Assembly (NCBI GenBank): GCA_910575445.1
Contig: CAJTFW010000004.1
Coordinates: forward strand, 1 to 64,000
Reading direction: 5' to 3'
Length of the DNA: 64,000 nucleotides
Source: Lachnospiraceae bacterium
Lineage (GTDB): Bacteria > Bacillota > Clostridia > Lachnospirales > Lachnospiraceae
Positions 41,115-49,668 of this stretch are shown here, one piece after another. Position 1 is the stretch's first letter. Every line of letters begins with the position of its first letter. The position numbers were made by a program, and so were the translations under genes. The notes below the pieces were generated by a model, which did no database searches, was not told the DNA's origin, and saw nothing but the letters and a program-made list of their open reading frames with translations.

Positions 41115-41953
41115 TCAAAATGCCAAAAATTTTATCAAACAATATCTATGATACATATAATTTTTTAGCAAATCTTCAACATACTATTATAGATTGTTCT
41201 GAGAATGAAATCATACTTGATTTTTCCGCCTGTCCGTTTAGTCATGCTATTTTTACAGCCTTTATTGGTTCTCTTTCTGTATGGGCAATTTATTCTGGGA
41301 AAATCATTAAATATCGTGTCAAAAAAAATAGTCAGCTTTATAAGTATTTTAAACGTAGCGGATTATATAGTTTTATAACTGGTGACATTGTAAATTATAC
41401 AAATGGAAATACAATTCCTTTTAGGAAAGTCCTTATGGATGATTCTGAAATTATTGATTATATTGATAATATATTAAAACTTGCACCAGTTAAATTGAGT
41501 GGAAATGCAGAAGAAATTCTATTCAAAAATATATATGAAATATTTAACAATTCCGTTGAACATTCTAATGCTAAATACGGAGTTTATGCATGTGGACATT
41601 GGTTGCCTAAAATTAAGGAATTAGTATTTTCTGTATATGATACTGGAATTGGTATTCCAGAACGAATAAAAACTCAAATAAATCCAGATTTTACATCTAA
41701 AGATGCTATGAAATGGGCTCTTCTAAAAGGAAATTCCACAAAACAGCTTGATAATGGTGCTCCACGTGGTGTTGGTTTATCTGAGTTAAAAAATTTTATC
41801 CGTTTAAACAAAGGAGCTTTTAATATTGTAAGTAATGATATATATTATTCTTATAATCAAGAAGATACCTACATATACTTAGACAAGCCCATCATTGGTA
41901 CTATGATAAGTTTTATCATACGCAATGATGAAGAACACATATATATTGCTTAA
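41102..41953 (+). CDS. GHKL-ATPase protein with STAS-like N-terminus
   Basis: 283 residues. Residues 1-95 form an alpha-beta domain with NEIILDFSACPFSHAIFTAF, resembling STAS folds. Residues 120-280 are a histidine-kinase-like ATPase: N box EIFNNSVEHS, G1 VYDTGIGIP, G2 APRGVGLSELKNFI. No phospho-acceptor His domain is seen, so it is not a classic kinase; it is closer to anti-sigma/GHKL switch proteins. It leads an operon with a STAS-like protein and a PIN nuclease. Confidence 0.8.
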   Translation: MQKIIKMPKILSNNIYDTYNFLANLQHTIIDCSENEIILDFSACPFSHAIFTAFIGSLSVWAIYSGKIIKYRVKKNSQLYKYFKRSGLYSFITGDIVNYTNGNTIPFRKVLMDDSEIIDYIDNILKLAPVKLSGNAEEILFKNIYEIFNNSVEHSNAKYGVYACGHWLPKIKELVFSVYDTGIGIPERIKTQINPDFTSKDAMKWALLKGNSTKQLDNGAPRGVGLSELKNFIRLNKGAFNIVSNDIYYSYNQEDTYIYLDKPIIGTMISFIIRNDEEHIYIA

Positions 41954-41969
41954 TAATTTGGAGGATATT

Positions 41970-42320
41970 ATGGTAAACATTAAAATTTCTGATTTTTCTC
42001 AAGAAGCTGCCAGTCAGACTAAAGGATTACAATTAAGAAAACAAATGGAAAATCTTCTTAAAGAAACTACTCCTTTCTCGGTGGATTTTGATGGAATTTC
42101 CAGATTTGCATCTCCATTTTTTAATAATAGTTTCGCTAGTCTTGCTTTAATATATGGATTTGATGTAATCGAAAATATTGACTTATTAAATCTTTCGGAA
42201 ATTGGAACTTTGGCATATAGTACATCTATGGAAAATGCACATTTGCTTTCTAATAACCCAGACTATATTGATAAAATCAATAATATAATAAACACTAATT
42301 TACCAAAGAAAGCCGAATAA
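41970..42320 (+). CDS. STAS-like (DUF4325-type) protein
   Basis: 116 residues: KGLQLRKQMENLLKE, FSVDFDGISRFASPFFNNSF and LNLSEIG fit DUF4325-type STAS-like proteins, which are often encoded beside GHKL ATPases. ATG 41970 has GGAGG 5 bases upstream. Likely binds the ATPase in a partner-switch fashion, as SpoIIAA binds SpoIIAB (inference). Confidence 0.75.
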   Translation: MVNIKISDFSQEAASQTKGLQLRKQMENLLKETTPFSVDFDGISRFASPFFNNSFASLALIYGFDVIENIDLLNLSEIGTLAYSTSMENAHLLSNNPDYIDKINNIINTNLPKKAE

Positions 42321-42325
42321 TCAAC

Positions 42326-42916
42326 ATGATGAAATGTGATAAAATTGTCGATTTACGCACCTATGCCTCTATTAACAATACTCGAAAATTTTTTTTAGAT
42401 ACTAATGTGCTTTATTGGTATACCTATCCCCGTTTTTCTTTGCCTAATCAGCTGACTCGCACTGCTAAAATATATTATGATTTTATTGACAAACTGATTG
42501 CAGCGGGAAATCCACTAGAAACATCTGTATACAATCTAACAGAATTACTAAATGTAATTGAGAAAAACGAATACGATATATATTGTAATTTACATACAGA
42601 AATCCCTATTACAAGAAAAGATTTTCGTAAAATGCTTCCCGAACGCACCAATGTTGGGAAAATAATGAAAACATCATTAAATAATGCAAAGGGAATTTGC
42701 AAAATAATTGATTTTGATTTTACCCAAACCACAATCCATCATTTTGTTGATGATTTTATCAAACATAGATGCGATGTCTTTGATTACACAATTTTGCAAT
42801 ATTGTATACAATCCAAGAACCTAAACATTATTTCAGATGATAGTGATTTTTCAACAATGGAAAAAATTAATTTGTATACTGCAAATGAGAATGTTCTTGA
42901 GACCACAAATCTATAA
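42326..42916 (+). CDS. PIN-domain ribonuclease
   Basis: 196 residues. Acidic PIN residues are all present: Asp in KFFLDTNVLYWY, Glu in SVYNLTELLNVIEK, Asp in CDVFDYTILQYC and Asp in IISDDSDF. PIN proteins are Mg-dependent RNases, common as toxins. It is larger than a VapC (about 130 residues). It follows the STAS-like gene by 5 bp, so the three form one operon, and would be its effector. Confidence 0.82.
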   Translation: MMKCDKIVDLRTYASINNTRKFFLDTNVLYWYTYPRFSLPNQLTRTAKIYYDFIDKLIAAGNPLETSVYNLTELLNVIEKNEYDIYCNLHTEIPITRKDFRKMLPERTNVGKIMKTSLNNAKGICKIIDFDFTQTTIHHFVDDFIKHRCDVFDYTILQYCIQSKNLNIISDDSDFSTMEKINLYTANENVLETTNL

Positions 42917-42919
42917 AAA

Positions 42920-43062
42920 ACCGCCCCAGTGCTATCAACACCAGAGCGGCCAGTCATATATCCGAAGATGATACAACCTCTAAACAAGATATATTGTATC
43001 ATCTTCTGGCAGCCAATGCAAGCGAACTTACATTCTTCGCGGGCTGTTATTTTTGTACCCAT
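42920..43062. repeat. Double-hairpin intergenic element, copy 2
   Basis: CCGC ... GCGG arms (about 42921-42949), then GAAGATGATACAA (42964-42976) with TTGTATCATCTTC (42994-43006), then CAGCC ... GGCTG followed by a T-rich TACCC end. It parallels 39834-39970 in order and in TATATTGTATCATC. It probably terminates the PIN operon and separates it from the integrase. Confidence 0.55.
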
Positions 43063-43117
43063 TTTTACAACTATGCTATCCTGTCATCGCATAGACTATA
43101 CAAGGAGGATAAACATT

Positions 43118-44578
43118 ATGAAAAACGGAGCCCTCTATATTCGCGTCAGCACTGACAGACAAGAAGAACTCTCTCCTGACGCTCAGAAGCGTCTGATGCT
43201 GGACTTTGCTCATGATAATGATATTATTATCACAGAAGACAGCATATACTGGGAAATCGGCATCTCTGGCCGGAGTGCAGACAAGCGCCCATCCTTTCGA
43301 CAGATGATTGCTGCTGCCAAATCTCCAGAGCATCCCTATGATGTTATCTTAGTCTGGAAATTTTCTCGTTTTGCCCGAAACCAAGAAGAATCTATTGTCT
43401 ATAAATCCCTGTTGAAAAAAGCTGGTGTTGAAGTCATCAGCATATCTGAGCCACTTCCAGATGGTATTATGGGAGGTTTAATCGAGCGTATCTTGGAATG
43501 GATGGACGAATACTACTCCATCCGTCTCTCAGGAGAAGTTATGCGTGGTATGACAGAGAAGGCCCTAAGAGGTGGATACCAGGCAAACCCACCATTAGGC
43601 TATAATCGTGAGAGGAATCAAACTCCGACCGTTAATGAGGCGGAGGCAGCCCTTGTACGCATGATTTTTAGGATGTTCACTGAAGAACACCTAAGCATAA
43701 GTGCTATCGCCAAAAAATTAAATCTGGCCAAATACCCTACCAAGCGCGGTGCTCACTGGAATGTCACACATCTTCGTTACCTTTTGGGTAATCCATTCTA
43801 CATAGGAAAAGTCCGCTGGAATTATGTATCTCATGGAAAAGGAAAACGTCTCAATGACTCTTCTGAATGGATTATCGCTGATGGCGTTCATGAAGCACTA
43901 ATCACTGAAGAGACCTTTGAAAAGGCAGCGATACTTTTAAAGCGCTCTGCTACCACTGGGTGGGTCCATGGCCATATGCCGGCCAAGCACTGGATTAGTG
44001 GAGTTTTAAAATGTGCATCCTGCGGCGGAGCTATGACCTATTCTTCTGAGACAAAGCGCAATAAGGCCGCCTATCGCTGCCATAACCATATCGCGGGAAC
44101 CTGTCCTGTGACCAACCGCATCTTAGTCTCCAAACTAGAGCCAGCTATTTTGGAAGGCTTAGAAACCTTTATGAACACCAATCATTTTGAATATATCCGA
44201 AAAATCACACAGGAAACTTCGGCTGATACGGCGTCTATCCTAAAAGAGCAGCTTTTGGACCTGCAAAAAAAGGAGAAGCGTGTCCGAAAAGCTTACCTAG
44301 ATGGAATTGACACGCTAGATGAATACCGGGAAAGCCGGCAAGCCATCACCCGGCAGAAAGAAGAACTCACTATCAAATTAGAAGCCATCCATAGTCCCTC
44401 CTCTACTATTACAGAACAAGACAGACTTCAGATGGCTGATAATATCCAGGATGTACTTCTAATCCTTCGTTCTAAGGATGCCGATATGATAAAAAAAGCA
44501 GATGCCATTCGCAGCATCTGTGAGAAAATTACCTATGATAAATCCAAAAATCAACTCTGGTTCCACTTTATCTTATAA
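43118..44578 (+). CDS. Large serine recombinase (prophage integrase)
   Basis: 486 residues. N-terminal resolvase domain with the catalytic Ser in LYIRVSTDRQEE and VWKFSRFARN; recombinase domain from about residue 165 (NPPLGYNRER; HWNVTHLRYLLGNPFYIGKV); zinc ribbon with CASCGG and CHNHIAGTC; coiled coil near 400-450. Start ATG 43118 is set by AAGGAGG and by the conserved MKNGALYIRVS opening; the longer frame upstream covers the hairpin element. The gene ends about 30 bp from the att junction, the usual place for such integrases. Confidence 0.93.
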   Translation: MKNGALYIRVSTDRQEELSPDAQKRLMLDFAHDNDIIITEDSIYWEIGISGRSADKRPSFRQMIAAAKSPEHPYDVILVWKFSRFARNQEESIVYKSLLKKAGVEVISISEPLPDGIMGGLIERILEWMDEYYSIRLSGEVMRGMTEKALRGGYQANPPLGYNRERNQTPTVNEAEAALVRMIFRMFTEEHLSISAIAKKLNLAKYPTKRGAHWNVTHLRYLLGNPFYIGKVRWNYVSHGKGKRLNDSSEWIIADGVHEALITEETFEKAAILLKRSATTGWVHGHMPAKHWISGVLKCASCGGAMTYSSETKRNKAAYRCHNHIAGTCPVTNRILVSKLEPAILEGLETFMNTNHFEYIRKITQETSADTASILKEQLLDLQKKEKRVRKAYLDGIDTLDEYRESRQAITRQKEELTIKLEAIHSPSSTITEQDRLQMADNIQDVLLILRSKDADMIKKADAIRSICEKITYDKSKNQLWFHFIL

Positions 44579-44593
44579 TCCCTACAGACCGTA

Positions 44594-45709
44594 CTATTGA
44601 ATATATAGATTACAAGAATTCATAATCGCATGTGTAAAATCCTGTCCTCCATGCCCGCCTACTTTATGGCACCGTATTTTTCTGTCCTCCACTATCTTAA
44701 AACCTGGACATGAAAACTGGTCATTTAACGTTGAAGTTCCTGACATCAGCGCTGCAGAGGAGGTAAATATCTTAAAGGTTGAACCTGGTTCATAGGTATC
44801 GTTGACACATTGATTTCGCCACATCTGATTCAGGGCATCTTGTTTTTCCTGCTCGCTCATCTGCTCGGTGTTTTCTATGGTAGTGAGTGTAAAAGGGTCA
44901 TTAAGATTGAACTCTGGTACATTGACACAGGCGTAGATTTCTCCATTTTGCGGGTTTAGAATCAAGATGGATACATAGTCCGCCTCTTTGGCTTCCATCA
45001 CCTTTAAGGCCTCCTGCTGCGCGTAGAGCTGGATATTATAGTCTAAGCTTACCACTAAGTCATTGCCTGGTACGGATTCCACTCTCTCTTCTTTGGCATT
45101 TTCAATCTCCACCCCTCGGGCATCGGTAAGCGTTAGAATCGTTCCTGGAATTCCTTCTAGATATTCGTCATATTTTACTTCCAGACCGATAATTCCCTGG
45201 TTATCGCTCCCAGTAAATCCAAGCACTTTAGAAGCCAGCTCATTAAAAGGATAGTACCGCTTAAAATCTTCATCCACTTTAACACCCGGATATTGATAGG
45301 CGCGAATCGCATCCCCTATCTCTTTGTCCACATTGGATTTGATGCGCTCAATCGAGCTTACTTTCTCCACTCTTCTTCGCACAGTCTCTTCAGAAAGTCC
45401 GAGTTCTTTACAGAGCATTGCTATCACGGCTTCTGGGTCTTTTATCTGGCTGTGAATTACCGAGATAGTACAGACCGTACGGTTATCGGCTAGTATTGTC
45501 CCGGTACGGTCGACAATTCTCCCGCGCGCTGCTTTGATGCTTCTTTCTCTCTCGTGTAAATCTTTGGCAAGCTTTTGATAGTATTCTGACTCAAATACCA
45601 TCAGATAGATTAACCTTCCTCCAAGCACCATCATCATCAACAGACAGGCTGTAAACACAATCACAATTTTCTTTTTATGGAATGTCTTGCAGTGCAAAAA
45701 ACACCTCAT
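44594..45709 (-). pseudogene. spoVD: SpoVD-like penicillin-binding protein, cut by the prophage
   Basis: 371 residues are left of a class B PBP that usually has 600-700. Present: membrane anchor (residues 13-36), N-terminal PBP domain (RGRIVDRTGTILADN), and the transpeptidase start with EPGSTFK (active Ser) and NSCN. Missing: the KTG box and the rest. It is the second PBP gene after the division PBP in an rsmH-ftsL-pbp-pbp order, where Clostridia and Bacilli carry spoVD. In spore formers SpoVD makes cortex peptidoglycan. The ATG lies inside a terminator hairpin (45701-45739). Confidence 0.88.
44600..44620. other. Prophage-chromosome junction (attR)
   Basis: On the minus strand the SpoVD-like frame is recognisable up to MNSCN (codons ending near 44609) and then turns into LYIQ-stop. 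The crossover core must therefore lie within or beside AATTCTTGTAAT (about 44609-44620). The other half, attL with the rest of the gene, lies left of this window. Confidence 0.75.
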
Positions 45710-45739
45710 AAGAACGGTTTTAACTATCTTATGAGGTGT
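45696..45739 (-). terminator. Terminator between the two PBP genes, covering the spoVD-like start
   Basis: On the minus strand ACACCTCATAAGA (45739-45727) pairs with TCTTATGAGGTGT (45713-45701), followed by a T run (45700-45696). The ATG of the next gene (45709-45707) lies in the second arm, with GAGGTG just after it. Confidence 0.75.
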
Positions 45740-45748
45740 CTTTGCTTC

Positions 45749-47935
45749 TTATTCAGTTGGATTGTCGTCCTCGTTATCTTCTAGAGCATCTGTGGGCTTT
45801 ACATCCCGGAGATTGTCGTTAATCGGTGTATCTCCAAGCACTGAATCATCCTCTTCATCAATTGTACTTGGGTCTGGCATCTGTACAGTCTCTCCGGTCT
45901 GCGGGTCTACAAGCTGTCCCTCTGGAATTGGATCCTCTTCCTCCTCAGATTCTTGTTCTCCTTCAGCTTCTTCTGCCGCCTGGCGCTCTGCTTCAACCTC
46001 TGCTTGCATATCCTCTGGAACTGCCTCTGTTGGATAGATATTAAGATATGGCAGTGCCTCCTTCATAATATTTTTCCATACTTCCATCGCATAAGAAGAG
46101 CTGGATTGTTTCTCTGCATTTGGCTCGTCCACCACTACATAGAGTACCACTTCCGGGTGTTCTGCCGGAGCAAATCCAATAAAGGACACCAGATAATTGG
46201 TCTTGTCTCTTGGAATCTTCTCTGCGGTTCCTGTCTTTCCGCCCATCGAATATCCGGCTATTCGGGCAGATCTTCCCGTCGCATGATTGCCATTGGCATC
46301 GTTGGGGCCATACATCGTATTGTATAAGTATCTGCGAATCAAAGAAGAAGTCTTTGTAGAAATCGGTGTTCTTAGAAGTACTGGCTCTATATTTTCTACC
46401 GTTCCTCCGCTGCTGTCTAAAATTTTCTTTGCCACATGTGGCTGATAATAGCGCCCCCCATTAATACACGCTGAAAACGCAGATATCACCTGAATCATTG
46501 TCACATTATAATTCTGTCCAAAAGAGTTGGTTGCCAAGTCTGTCGAACGCATCACCAAGCGCTCATTGGGGGCATTCTCCTTCGTATAGTAGATAAGTCC
46601 ATCAGTCCTTGCTTCCCCTGGCAAATCAATATTGGTCCGAAGACCCAGATTAAACATATTTTGATACTTGGAGAAGTTTTCCTCTCCGATTTTCGAAGAC
46701 AACTGCATCATTACATCGTTACAAGAAAGCATCAGAGAACCTTCCAGTGTAATAATCTGATGTCCGATCTTTTTAGAACACCAGATATCTCTGCCGGAGA
46801 TATTCTGTCTGCCATCGCACAGATAGGTATCGCCGTCCTGGGCAACGCCCGTCTCTAAAGCTGCCGCCACAGTAATCGGTTTCATCGTAGAGCCTGGCTC
46901 ATAGGTATCGCTGATACAATAATTTCTCCACAATCCATTGAGTGCATCTAATCTCTCTTTGGAATCGTCATCTAACGCCGCAGCTTCCTCTTCCGTAAAC
47001 AGACCATTGGCTACAACATCATAAGGTTTATTCAAGTCATAGTGACGGTTGCTGGCCATTGCTAAGATTTCTCCAGTGTTAGGGTCCATCATAATCGCTG
47101 CGGTTGTCTTGCTGCCATCACCTTCCCGATAAGCATCTCTATATTTTTCCTGAAATTCTGCAATATATTTTTCCACAATCTGTTGCAAGGTAATATCAAT
47201 CGTAGACATTACACTGTTGCCATCTGTCGCTGCCCGAACCGTCTTCTCCTGCTCTAAGTCTTCATTGAGATAGTTGTAGCTTCTGCCATCCTCTCCATTT
47301 AGCACATCTGTATACTCTTGCTCGATACCATACTGCCCGACATTACCAGCCACTGTATAGCCAATCACATTACAGCCTAGAGTATTATAAGGATAACGAC
47401 GGATATAGGAGTCTTCTAACCATACACCAGCTATCCGGCTATCCTCTGCCTCCATCGCTTCTTCAAACGCTGCCACTTGGTCCTTGGTCATCTGTTTCTC
47501 TAAAACCACATAGTGACTGCTCTTTTTCTCTTCCATAATCTGCTCAAGCTCTGCTTTGTCATGGCTCTCAAAATGCTCGGCAAGCGCCTGAAGCGTCGGT
47601 TCTACACAGTCCTTTTTGGGGTCCTTTTCATTGTGATTCTCCCACAGAACTGCCGGGTCTAGAATGATATTGTAGACCTTTTCACTGGTCGCTAGAATCG
47701 TGCCGTTTCGGTCGTAGATATCCCCTCGCCTGTACGGCAGAAGGATACTGTTGGTATCCTGCTGTGATAACACCTTTCTTGTATATTGTTCTCCACTTAC
47801 TCTGCTTATGTACACCAACCGTACAATAATTCCAATTAAAATCAGCACTATTATTACAAATAATAGTGCCAACTTTCGTTTCATCTTCAGCGTTATCCGT
47901 TGCCTTTTTGTAAGTCGTCTTCGTCTTCTCGCCAC
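45749..47935 (-). CDS. Class B penicillin-binding protein (division transpeptidase)
   Basis: 728 residues. Basic N-terminus, membrane anchor at residues 20-45, PBP dimer domain (YRRGDIYDRNGTILATSE), transpeptidase with EPGSTMKP (active Ser), LSCND (SxN) and GKTGTAEK (KTG box). A long acidic tail (EEDPIPEGQLVDP; DEEDDSVLGD) follows and no PASTA domains are seen. With FtsL and RsmH directly upstream, this is the septal PBP2B/FtsI-type enzyme. Confidence 0.9.
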   Translation of the reverse strand: MARRRRRLTKRQRITLKMKRKLALLFVIIVLILIGIIVRLVYISRVSGEQYTRKVLSQQDTNSILLPYRRGDIYDRNGTILATSEKVYNIILDPAVLWENHNEKDPKKDCVEPTLQALAEHFESHDKAELEQIMEEKKSSHYVVLEKQMTKDQVAAFEEAMEAEDSRIAGVWLEDSYIRRYPYNTLGCNVIGYTVAGNVGQYGIEQEYTDVLNGEDGRSYNYLNEDLEQEKTVRAATDGNSVMSTIDITLQQIVEKYIAEFQEKYRDAYREGDGSKTTAAIMMDPNTGEILAMASNRHYDLNKPYDVVANGLFTEEEAAALDDDSKERLDALNGLWRNYCISDTYEPGSTMKPITVAAALETGVAQDGDTYLCDGRQNISGRDIWCSKKIGHQIITLEGSLMLSCNDVMMQLSSKIGEENFSKYQNMFNLGLRTNIDLPGEARTDGLIYYTKENAPNERLVMRSTDLATNSFGQNYNVTMIQVISAFSACINGGRYYQPHVAKKILDSSGGTVENIEPVLLRTPISTKTSSLIRRYLYNTMYGPNDANGNHATGRSARIAGYSMGGKTGTAEKIPRDKTNYLVSFIGFAPAEHPEVVLYVVVDEPNAEKQSSSSYAMEVWKNIMKEALPYLNIYPTEAVPEDMQAEVEAERQAAEEAEGEQESEEEEDPIPEGQLVDPQTGETVQMPDPSTIDEEDDSVLGDTPINDNLRDVKPTDALEDNEDDNPTE

Positions 47936-47944
47936 TTGATGCTC

Positions 47945-48445
47945 CTATCTGTCATTCCCTAATATCTGGTCTATTAGAGTCTTTTCTTCTTTTGGAATCT
48001 CCTGATTCTGCCTTACATAATCCCTGGTCTTTCCATCATACAAGATGACCTGGTCCTCCCCGGCATACACCATCCCCAGTTCATTGATTGCCACATCTTT
48101 GATATATTCCAAATCAACCGATGTCATAATCCGGGTATAGTTGTCGTCATTTTCCTTCTTTAACTCTTCTAATTTCATCTCCAGCGCTGCAATATTTTTC
48201 ATACGACTCGTTGTCTCTGCCTGAAGCTGAAGATAATTGACACAGGACCAGAGAAGCATACAGGTAGCTGTCACCACAAAAATCGCATACAGCACATTGA
48301 CATACTGTATTTTCTCTCTTGGTGCTCTTCTTCTTTTGGCCTGTCTTCTTGGTTCCTCCTGTCTTTTGGGGCGCCGAAGAGGCTCTGTTTTTCTTACGGT
48401 ATTTCCTTCAATATATCTTTTTCTCCTGTCATAGTCCATTTTCAC
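47945..48445 (-). CDS. ftsL: FtsL-like cell division protein
   Basis: 166 residues: long basic cytoplasmic start (RRPKRQEEPRRQAKRRR), one membrane helix (VLYAIFVVTATCMLLWSCV), a coiled coil (MKNIAALEMKLEELKKEND) and a short outer part ending in LGMVYAGEDQVILY. Small bitopic plan and place between rsmH and the PBP match FtsL, although sequence conservation is low in this family. Confidence 0.8.
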   Translation of the reverse strand: MKMDYDRRKRYIEGNTVRKTEPLRRPKRQEEPRRQAKRRRAPREKIQYVNVLYAIFVVTATCMLLWSCVNYLQLQAETTSRMKNIAALEMKLEELKKENDDNYTRIMTSVDLEYIKDVAINELGMVYAGEDQVILYDGKTRDYVRQNQEIPKEEKTLIDQILGNDR

Positions 48446-48467
48446 CAGCTCCCCTCGTCAATGTCTG

Positions 48468-49403
48468 TTAAATCCGCTCAAAGACGCGCAATTTCGCGCT
48501 TTTAGAACGTGTGTTCTCTACCAATTCTTCTTCTGTTGGTAAAATCGGCTTCCTTGTGATTACGCTGCCTTTTGAGATTTTTCCACATACACAGACCGGA
48601 AAGTGACTAGGACAAGTGCATGGATGCTCATTTTGTCGAAAAATCGTCTTGACAATCCTATCTTCTAACGAATGAAATGTAATGACACAGATTCTTCCTC
48701 CCGGGCGCAAAAGCTCAATCATATCATCCAACGAATTTTTCAGTACCTCTAACTCCTGATTTAACTCAATCCGAATTGCCTGAAAAGTCTGCTTTGCCGG
48801 ATGTCCTTTCTGCATTCGCACTTTCTTAGGAATAGCAGCTTTAATCGCCTCCACTAATTCTCCCGTCGTCTCGATTGGCTTTATCTGTCTTTTCTGTACA
48901 ATATGCTTCGCTATGTTCTTTGCAAATTTATCTTCTCCATAGTCACGGATGATACGGTATAAGTCCATCTCGCTGTATTGATTGACAATATCCCTTGCAG
49001 TCTTTGCCTGCCTTAGGTCCATCCTCATATCAAGAGCTACATCTTCTCGATAAGTAAACCCCCTTGCGGCTTCATCCAATTGATAAGATGATACTCCTAA
49101 ATCCAAGAGTATTCCATCTACTTTCTCAACTTGGTACTCTCTTAGTACCTCTCTCATCTGACAGTAATTGCTTCGGATGATGGTTACTTTTTCTCCAAAT
49201 TCCGAAAGTCTCTGACTCGCCGCTTCCACTGCCGCTCCGTCTTGGTCGATACCATAAAAATGCCCGTCTTCTGATAGCTGTCTGCACACCAAGAAGGCAT
49301 GTCCACCTCCCCCGAGCGTTCCATCCACATAGATTCCATCTGGACGAATCCGAAGTGCTTCTATTGTCTCTCTTTGCAGAACTGAATAATGACTAAATGT
49401 CAT
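48468..49403 (-). CDS. rsmH: 16S rRNA (cytosine-1402-N4)-methyltransferase
   Basis: 311 residues. SAM motif GTLGGGGHA, later [31 protein letters not shown] and [13 protein letters not shown] are RsmH (MraW) hallmarks. Methylates C1402 in the ribosomal decoding centre. I take ATG 49403 (MTFSHYSVL), which follows GGTGG; upstream sequence lacks family similarity. First gene of the division cluster here; mraZ is not seen before it. Confidence 0.93.
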   Translation of the reverse strand: MTFSHYSVLQRETIEALRIRPDGIYVDGTLGGGGHAFLVCRQLSEDGHFYGIDQDGAAVEAASQRLSEFGEKVTIIRSNYCQMREVLREYQVEKVDGILLDLGVSSYQLDEAARGFTYREDVALDMRMDLRQAKTARDIVNQYSEMDLYRIIRDYGEDKFAKNIAKHIVQKRQIKPIETTGELVEAIKAAIPKKVRMQKGHPAKQTFQAIRIELNQELEVLKNSLDDMIELLRPGGRICVITFHSLEDRIVKTIFRQNEHPCTCPSHFPVCVCGKISKGSVITRKPILPTEEELVENTRSKSAKLRVFERI

Positions 49404-49474
49404 ATGTTTCCACCACCTACACAATATCATACCCTGAACTTTTGAAAAATGCAATAGTTTTTCATAAAAAAGAC

Positions 49475-49515
49475 AAGGACTGTTATATCAGAATCCAATA
49501 TAACAGTCCTTTTTG
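49475..49515. terminator. Bidirectional intrinsic terminator
   Basis: AAGGACTGTTATAT (49475-49488) with ATATAACAGTCCTT (49498-49511), T run on the plus strand and A run before it (T run on the minus strand). It ends the lgt transcript before rsmH. Confidence 0.85.
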
Positions 49516-49521
49516 CTTTTC

Positions 49522-49668
49522 TTACATATTTGTTTTTCTGGATTCGTACGCCTCCACCAGCCGGTCCATCTTTTGTGCTTCATACAAAAGTTTTATCAGA
49601 TTTTCCGACCGTTTTGCCATACGATCTATCCTTGTTCTTTGTACTTCAATCGCTTTCTTGATGTTCAT
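49522..49668 (-). CDS. 48-aa charged helical protein after lgt
   Basis: Starts MNIKKAIEVQRTRIDRMAKR, all helical and charged, ends ESRKTNM. ATG 49668 lies inside the end of lgt (23-bp overlap) with GGGGAGG 14 bases upstream. Its size recalls Spo0E-type peptides but the phosphatase motif SQxLD is absent. Function unknown. Confidence 0.6.
   Translation of the reverse strand: MNIKKAIEVQRTRIDRMAKRSENLIKLLYEAQKMDRLVEAYESRKTNM

Noticed and set aside
42929-43117. N-terminal extension of the serine integrase (63 extra residues)
   Set aside because: The extension translates the hairpin element; the conserved resolvase start and AAGGAGG place the start at 43118.
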